Source: Aquitalea pelogenes | Lineage (GTDB): Bacteria > Pseudomonadota > Gammaproteobacteria > Burkholderiales > Chromobacteriaceae | Assembly (NCBI RefSeq): GCF_001515305.1 | Contig: NZ_LNQV01000002.1 | Span: forward strand, 1 to 64,000 | Length of the DNA: 64,000 bases | Direction: 5' to 3' | In this document: in pieces, positions 58,809 through 64,000 of the stretch | How the letters are laid out: every line of letters starts with the position of its first letter | How positions within the stretch are numbered: the first letter of the stretch is position 1 | Notes under the pieces: model-generated | Databases searched by the model: none | Seen by the model: only the letters and a program-made list of their open reading frames with translations | What the model was told of the DNA's origin: nothing | Position numbers and translations under genes: made by a program

Positions 58809-60839
58809 TTAGCGCAGGATGATCTGCGAGAACCACAGCGTCATCAGAGCCAGCACGCCAATGATCATGGTCGTGGCATAACTGTAGATGAAGCCGGTCT
58901 GCAGCTTGCGTACCACTCTGGAGAAGGTTCCCACCAGCTTGGCTGCACCATTCACCACCAGGCCGTCGATCAGCAGCATGTCGCCCACCTTCCAGAAGAA
59001 GGTACCCAGAGCACGGGAGCCCTTGGCAAAGACTGCGAAATACAGTTCGTCCAGGTAGTACTTGTTTTCCAGAATCTGGTTCACGAAGCTGAACTTCTGC
59101 TTGATGGCAGCCGGAATCTGCGGCGCCTTCATGTAAAAGAACCAGGCAGTCACCACACCGGCCAGGGCCAGCAGGAAGGGCAGCGAAGTGAATGCGTGAA
59201 CGCCCATGGCAACAGAGCCGTGGAATTCGTGAGCCAGTTCTTCCAGCGCCGGGTGTGCTTCACTGTTGATGGTGATCACGCCCTTGAAGAAGGAACCGTA
59301 CAGCAGCGGCTCGATGGCGAAGAAGCCCACCAGCACCGACGGAATGGCCAGCAATACCAGCGGCAGGGTCACTACCCACGGCGACTCATGCGGCTTGTCG
59401 TTCGGACCCAGGCCATGATGGTGGTCGTGATCGTCATGACCATGATGATGGTCGTCCTTTTTCTCCATCCAGCGTTCCTTGCCATGGAAGACCAGGAAGT
59501 ACATGCGGAAGGAGTAGAAGGCCGTCACGAATACACCGGCAATCACCGCGAAGTAGGCAAAACCGGCTGCCGGCAGATGCGACAGCTGTACCGCTTCGAT
59601 GATGGAGTCCTTGGAGTAGAAGCCGGAGAAGAACGGAGTACCGATCAGCGCCAGCGAACCCAGCAGCGAAGTCAGCCAAGTAATCGGCATGTACTTGCGC
59701 AGGCCACCCATATTGCGCATGTCCTGGTCATGGTGCATGCCCATGATGACGGAACCGGCGCCAAGGAACAGCAAGGCCTTGAAGAATGCGTGGGTCATCA
59801 CGTGGAACATGGCCACCGGGTAGGCGGAAACGCCCAGCGCAACGGTCATGTAACCCAGCTGCGACAGCGTGGAGTAAGCCACCACACGCTTGATGTCGTT
59901 CTGCACGATGCCAAGGAAGCCCATGAACAGGGCGGTGATGGAACCAGCCACCAGCACCACGTTCAGCGCAGTATCCGACATTTCAAACAGCGGGCTCATG
60001 CGCGATACCATGAAGATACCGGCAGTCACCATGGTCGCCGCGTGAATCAGCGCGGAGATCGGGGTCGGGCCTTCCATCGAATCCGGCAGCCACACGTGCA
60101 GCGGGAACTGTGCCGACTTACCCATCGCGCCGATGAACAGCAGGATGCAGGTGACGGTCAGCAGCGACCACTCACAACCCGGGATGATCTGGATGGTCTT
60201 GTGTGCCAGTGCCGGAGCCGCAGCGAATACATCGCTGTAGTTCAGCGAGCCACCGAAGTAGGCCAGTACCAGACCGATACCCAGCAGGAAACCGAAGTCA
60301 CCCACGCGGTTAACCAGGAATGCCTTGAGGTTGGCATAAATGGCGGTCGGACGCTTGAACCAGAAGCCGATCAAGAGGTAGGACACCAGGCCCACTGCTT
60401 CCCAACCGAAGAACAGCTGGATGAAGTTGTTGCTCATCACCAGCATCAGCATCGAGAAGGTAAACAGCGAGATGTAGCTGAAGAAGCGCTGATAGCCCGG
60501 GTCTTCCTGCATGTAACCGATGGTGTAGACATGCACCATCAGCGACACGAAGGTCACCACGACCAGCATCATTGCTGTCAGCGAGTCCACCAGGAAGCCG
60601 ACGGAGAACTCATAGCCCCCTACCGTCAGCCAGGTGTAGACCGGCGCATTGAAAACTTCAGCCTGCCCCGTGAGGAAGGCATAAAGTACCTTGAAGGACA
60701 GGGCTGCCGAGACTGCCACGCCGAGAATGGTCACGACGTGGGAAGCGCGGCGGCCGATTGCCCATCCAAACAAGCCTGCAATGATGGACCCCACCAGAGG
60801 TGAGAGCGCTATCAGCAGGTATAAGCTTTTCATATCCAT
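58809..60839 (-). CDS. nuoL: NADH-quinone oxidoreductase subunit L
   Basis: 676 residues. The distal antiporter-like subunit with the long lateral helix at the C-terminus. The essential pump residues lie in FFGWEAVGLVSYLLIGFWF and GKSAQFPLHVWLPDSMEGPTP. A loop of about residues 459-475 is very rich in His and Asp (KKDDHHHGHDDHDHHH), unusual compared with E. coli. Start ATG 60839 or 60833. Confidence 0.96.
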   Translation of the reverse strand: MDMKSLYLLIALSPLVGSIIAGLFGWAIGRRASHVVTILGVAVSAALSFKVLYAFLTGQAEVFNAPVYTWLTVGGYEFSVGFLVDSLTAMMLVVVTFVSLMVHVYTIGYMQEDPGYQRFFSYISLFTFSMLMLVMSNNFIQLFFGWEAVGLVSYLLIGFWFKRPTAIYANLKAFLVNRVGDFGFLLGIGLVLAYFGGSLNYSDVFAAAPALAHKTIQIIPGCEWSLLTVTCILLFIGAMGKSAQFPLHVWLPDSMEGPTPISALIHAATMVTAGIFMVSRMSPLFEMSDTALNVVLVAGSITALFMGFLGIVQNDIKRVVAYSTLSQLGYMTVALGVSAYPVAMFHVMTHAFFKALLFLGAGSVIMGMHHDQDMRNMGGLRKYMPITWLTSLLGSLALIGTPFFSGFYSKDSIIEAVQLSHLPAAGFAYFAVIAGVFVTAFYSFRMYFLVFHGKERWMEKKDDHHHGHDDHDHHHGLGPNDKPHESPWVVTLPLVLLAIPSVLVGFFAIEPLLYGSFFKGVITINSEAHPALEELAHEFHGSVAMGVHAFTSLPFLLALAGVVTAWFFYMKAPQIPAAIKQKFSFVNQILENKYYLDELYFAVFAKGSRALGTFFWKVGDMLLIDGLVVNGAAKLVGTFSRVVRKLQTGFIYSYATTMIIGVLALMTLWFSQIILR

Positions 60840-60874
60840 GCTTGTGTGCTTTGTAGTTTGGTAACCGGTTTGCC

Positions 60875-61180
60875 TTAGCCCTTGAGGCTGCCCAGGTCTT
60901 CAACGTTGATGGTCCGCATATTGCGGAACAGCACCACCAGAATGGCCAAGCCAATGGCGGATTCTGCCGCTGCTACCGTCAGGATGAAGAACACGAAAAT
61001 CTGGCCTGCTGTATCGGACAGGTAATGCGAGAAGGCAATGAAATTGAAATTCACTGCCAGCAGCATCAGTTCGATGGCCATCAACAGCACGATCAGGTTC
61101 TTCCGGTTCAGGAAAATCCCCAGCACGCTGATGGCAAACAGGATTGCGGCCAGCACCAGGAAGTGAGTTAGTGTCAGCAC
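60875..61180 (-). CDS. nuoK: NADH-quinone oxidoreductase subunit K
   Basis: 101 residues, starting at GTG 61180 directly after a strong GGGAGGAAAT ribosome site. Three helices with the conserved membrane glutamates in [19 protein letters not shown] and [15 protein letters not shown], which link the pump modules. Confidence 0.96.
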   Translation of the reverse strand: MLTLTHFLVLAAILFAISVLGIFLNRKNLIVLLMAIELMLLAVNFNFIAFSHYLSDTAGQIFVFFILTVAAAESAIGLAILVVLFRNMRTINVEDLGSLKG

Positions 61181-61206
61181 ATTTCCTCCCTTATGTTGTT
61201 CGGCCG

Positions 61207-61851
61207 TCAGGCCTGTTGCTCACCGGACTCGGCAGTATCGGCCGCTTCCACATTTTTCTCGGCTTGCATCTTCACGATGCGTACACGGTCCTGACTGCGA
61301 ACCTTGATCTGATCGCCGGCATCCACCACCTTGGTATCCTTGCGGCTACGCTGGGTCAGACCGATGGCAGCCACCATGGCCACCAGCAGCACAACCGCAG
61401 CCAGCTCGAACGGCAGCAGGTAGGTGGTGTACAGCTGACGACCCAGTACCTTCACATTGCTGGCATCGGCGGCCAGTGCGGCACCGGCTTTGTAATCAGC
61501 CAGGCCGGTATGCGGGTTGGTCAGGATCAGTACCATTTCGAAAGCCATGATGAGGCCGACAGTGGCCGCCACCGGGAAATTGCGCCAGAAACCCTCACGC
61601 AATTGCTCGATATTGATGTCCAGCATCATCACCACAAACAGGAACAGCACCATCACCGCGCCCACATAAACCAGTACCAGGGTAATGGCCAGGAACTCGG
61701 ACTGCAGCAGCAGCCAGTGTCCGGAGCTGGTGAAGAAGGCCAGTACCAGATACAGCACGGCGTGTACCGGGTTCTTGGCAGTGACCACCCGAACCGCCGC
61801 AAACAGCAGAATGGCGGACAGGATGTAGAAAATAACCGTAGTCATGCTCAT
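61207..61851 (-). CDS. nuoJ: NADH-quinone oxidoreductase subunit J
   Basis: 214 residues. Five helices, with the conserved [18 protein letters not shown] segment that holds the pi-bulge helix. The charged C-terminal tail (about 40 residues) is longer than in E. coli. Nine bases after nuoI. Confidence 0.95.
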   Translation of the reverse strand: MSMTTVIFYILSAILLFAAVRVVTAKNPVHAVLYLVLAFFTSSGHWLLLQSEFLAITLVLVYVGAVMVLFLFVVMMLDINIEQLREGFWRNFPVAATVGLIMAFEMVLILTNPHTGLADYKAGAALAADASNVKVLGRQLYTTYLLPFELAAVVLLVAMVAAIGLTQRSRKDTKVVDAGDQIKVRSQDRVRIVKMQAEKNVEAADTAESGEQQA

Positions 61852-61860
61852 GAGGCCCCC

Positions 61861-62349
61861 TTAACGGTACTTGGCATCGGCTGCCTTGTTGGCAGCGATT
61901 TCGGCCTCATACTTGTCACCCACCGCCAACAGCATCGGCTTGGTGTAGTAGAGGTCGCCACGTTTTTCACCGTGGTATTCGAAGATGTGCGTTTCGACGA
62001 TGGCGTCGACCGGGCATGCCTCTTCGCAGAAACCGCAGAAGATGCACTTGGTCAGGTCGATGTCGTAACGGGAAGTACGGCGGGTGCCGTCTTCACGCTG
62101 TTCCGACTCGATCGAGATCGCCATTGCCGGGCACACCGCCTCGCACAACTTACAGGCAATGCAACGCTCTTCACCGTTGGCGTAGCGACGCTGCGCATGC
62201 AGGCCGCGGAAGCGCGGGGAGATCGGCGTCTTCTCTTCCGGGAACTGGACGGTGATCTTGCGGGCAAAGAAATAACGCCCGGTCAGCATCAGGCCCTTGA
62301 CCAGTTCCACCAGCAGGAAGGTTTTGAAAAAGTTGCGAATCGTATCCAT
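61861..62349 (-). CDS. nuoI: NADH-quinone oxidoreductase subunit I
   Basis: 162 residues. A peripheral-arm subunit with two [4Fe-4S] clusters (N6a/N6b): [16 protein letters not shown] and [16 protein letters not shown]. An N-terminal amphipathic helix anchors it to NuoH. Confidence 0.97.
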   Translation of the reverse strand: MDTIRNFFKTFLLVELVKGLMLTGRYFFARKITVQFPEEKTPISPRFRGLHAQRRYANGEERCIACKLCEAVCPAMAISIESEQREDGTRRTSRYDIDLTKCIFCGFCEEACPVDAIVETHIFEYHGEKRGDLYYTKPMLLAVGDKYEAEIAANKAADAKYR

Positions 62350-62366
62350 GTTCTTTACCTATCCCC

Positions 62367-63413
62367 TCAGTTCCACAGCGACAGCGGGGTCATCATCCAG
62401 ATACCCAGGACCAGGATCCACACCAGGGTAACCGGAATGAACACCTTCCAGCCCAGACGCATGATCTGGTCGTAGCGATAACGCGGGAATGTCGCGCGGA
62501 ACCACAGGAAGCAGAACAGCACAAACGCCATCTTCGCAGCCAGCCAGAAGAAGCCACCAGCACCCAGCAGGCCCCAGCTTGCCGGGAAGGGCGATAGCCA
62601 GCCACCCAGGAACAGGATGGAAGTCAGGGCGGAAACCAGAATCATGTTGGCGTATTCGGCGAGGAAGAATACGGCGAATGCCATGCCGGAGTATTCCACG
62701 TGGAAACCGGCCACGATTTCGGATTCACCTTCGGCCACGTCAAACGGAGCACGGTTGGTTTCGGCCACACCGGAGATCAGGTAGACGATGAACAGCGGGA
62801 ACAGCGGCAACCAGTTCCAGGAGAACAGCGAACCACCTGCCATGCCATGTGCCTGCTGCTTGACGATGTCAACCAGGTTCAGGCTGCTGGACACCATCAG
62901 AACGCCAACCAGTGCGAAGCCCATCGCCAGTTCGTAAGAAACGATCTGTGCGGCAGAGCGCATGGCACCAAGGAAGGAGTACTTGGAGTTACCAGCCCAG
63001 CCGGCCACGATGATGCCGTAAACACCAATCGAGGACAGCGCCAGGATGTACAGCAAGGACGCGTTGATGTTGGCCAGAACCAGCGTGTCGCTGAAGGGAA
63101 CCACAGCCCAGGCCGCCAGTGCCGGGCCGATGGCCAGCACCGGAGCCAGCAGGAACAAGCCCTTGCTGGACTGCGTCGGCAGGATGATTTCCTTCATCAG
63201 CAGCTTCAGGCCGTCAGCCAGCGGCTGCAGCAGGCCCAGCGGACCAACCCGGTTAGGGCCGATACGGATCTGCATGTAGCCAATGACCTTGCGCTCGGCG
63301 TAGGTCAGATAAGCGACGGTAATCATCATCGGTGCCACGATGGCGATGATTTTCAGCAGGGTCCACACCGTGAGCCCCGCTTCATTACCGAGAATGCTTT
63401 GCAAGAACTCCAT
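62367..63413 (-). CDS. nuoH: NADH-quinone oxidoreductase subunit H
   Basis: 348 residues. The membrane subunit that forms much of the quinone chamber; eight helices, with the conserved [20 protein letters not shown] loop and the [19 protein letters not shown] loop facing the peripheral arm. Confidence 0.97.
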   Translation of the reverse strand: MEFLQSILGNEAGLTVWTLLKIIAIVAPMMITVAYLTYAERKVIGYMQIRIGPNRVGPLGLLQPLADGLKLLMKEIILPTQSSKGLFLLAPVLAIGPALAAWAVVPFSDTLVLANINASLLYILALSSIGVYGIIVAGWAGNSKYSFLGAMRSAAQIVSYELAMGFALVGVLMVSSSLNLVDIVKQQAHGMAGGSLFSWNWLPLFPLFIVYLISGVAETNRAPFDVAEGESEIVAGFHVEYSGMAFAVFFLAEYANMILVSALTSILFLGGWLSPFPASWGLLGAGGFFWLAAKMAFVLFCFLWFRATFPRYRYDQIMRLGWKVFIPVTLVWILVLGIWMMTPLSLWN

Positions 63414-63416
63414 GTT

Positions 63417-64000
63417 TTACCCCTGTGAAAGCGCGATGGAATCGAACATGCCACCCAGACCAGCAGTCAGCGGGTGAGCTGTTGCCAGGCGCACCGTATC
63501 AGCCGGCAGACTGTCGTCGGCTTCAACCAGCACCTTCAGCTCGCCACTACCCTGACGCAACACGGCCTGGGAACCGGCCGCCACATTCAGGCTGGCCAGC
63601 ACGCTGGAGTGCGCGGAGGCAACCGGCGCAGCTGCATCCGCAGTCTTCTGCAAGGACGGCGCACGGCGGCAGATGGCATCAGCCTGGTACAGCGGCACTT
63701 CGCCAATGCGCACCAGACCGGTGGTCACGGCTGCATTGATGGCCACATCGCCCAGTGCATTGCTGAGGGAGGATTCGATGGAACCCTTGGCCAGCAATTC
63801 GGCACGGACTTCTTCAGCACTGTTCTGCTCGAAGCCGGTCAGGCCCAGCATATTGCCCAGTACACGAAGCACCTTCCAGGCCGGACGGGTTTCGCCTAGC
63901 GGACGCACTACGCCGTTGAAGGACTGCAGCTTGCCTTCCATGTTGACGAAGGAACCGGCGGTCTCGGAGAACGGCGCGATCGGCAACAGCACGTCAGCGT
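63417..64000 (-). CDS. nuoG: NADH-quinone oxidoreductase subunit G, C-terminal fragment
   Basis: About 194 residues reach the window edge. The segment VLLPIAPFSETAGSFVNMEG near its start matches the molybdopterin-oxidoreductase-like C-terminal domain of NuoG, and the stop is 3 bases before nuoH. The iron-sulfur N-terminal part lies outside the window. Confidence 0.88.
   Translation of the reverse strand, partial: ADVLLPIAPFSETAGSFVNMEGKLQSFNGVVRPLGETRPAWKVLRVLGNMLGLTGFEQNSAEEVRAELLAKGSIESSLSNALGDVAINAAVTTGLVRIGEVPLYQADAICRRAPSLQKTADAAAPVASAHSSVLASLNVAAGSQAVLRQGSGELKVLVEADDSLPADTVRLATAHPLTAGLGGMFDSIALSQG

Noticed and set aside
55671-60803. Three frames of 512-535 codons opposite nuoN, nuoM and nuoL
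   Set aside because: All are His/Gln-rich mirrors of membrane-protein genes; no homology is recognisable.

Overview
The window is ordinary chromosomal DNA of a Gram-negative betaproteobacterium, most likely of the order Neisseriales and near Chromobacteriaceae (Chromobacterium/Aquitalea-like). This is inferred from the protein sequences and the gene orders (arcDABC; rlmE-ftsH-folP-glmM; pilB-pilC-pilD-coaE-zapD-yacG; nuoG-N followed by a DUF2818 gene). Genes are dense, intergenic regions are short and most transcription units end in a clear hairpin plus T-run. I see no phage, insertion sequence, CRISPR array, integron or toxin cluster. The interest lies in regulatory sites, small genes, a dispersed repeat and several broken reading frames.

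Layout. 1-4852: arginine deiminase operon arcD-arcA-arcB-arcC (minus strand, arcC cut by the window edge) with a perfect FNR/ANR box upstream, then a 45-residue DUF3149 membrane protein with its own FNR-type promoter and terminator. 5097-13145: mixed metabolic and housekeeping genes (ferredoxin-type reductase, SDR protein, trmB, glutathione peroxidase, DUF1841, hydroxyacid dehydrogenase, DUF2189, FKBP, DedA, alr). 13215-24956: glmM-folP-ftsH-rlmE, yhbY, DUF4149, greA, and carA-lysE-carB. 25201-30012: acyl-CoA dehydrogenase and etfBA, divergent from a MaoC/PhaJ hydratase and a GNAT acetyltransferase. 30069-38334: queG, head to head with tsaE-amiC; then yacG, zapD, coaE and the type IV pilus assembly genes pilD, pilC, pilB. 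38519-46447: porin, photolyase, comEA, CcsA-like protein, ffh, an orphan ATP-grasp enzyme and purB. 46670-55221: initiator tRNA, dsbA, SPOR protein, comM, ubiK, a nitrogen-regulated glnK-amtB unit, metK and two LpxL-type acyltransferases. 55479-64000: the distal half of the Complex I operon (nuoG partial to nuoN plus DUF2818).

How the parts fit. The arc genes and the DUF3149 gene look oxygen-regulated. glnK-amtB has a textbook sigma-54/NtrC control region. The etf and hydratase genes flank an operator-like dyad resembling PsrA-type fatty-acid regulators. PilB/C/D, ComEA and ComM indicate type IV pili and natural competence.

Caution. glmM, carA, tsaE and the acyl-CoA dehydrogenase gene are each split by an apparent single missing base. 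Three of them are normally indispensable or nearly so, so sequence error is more likely than real gene decay.
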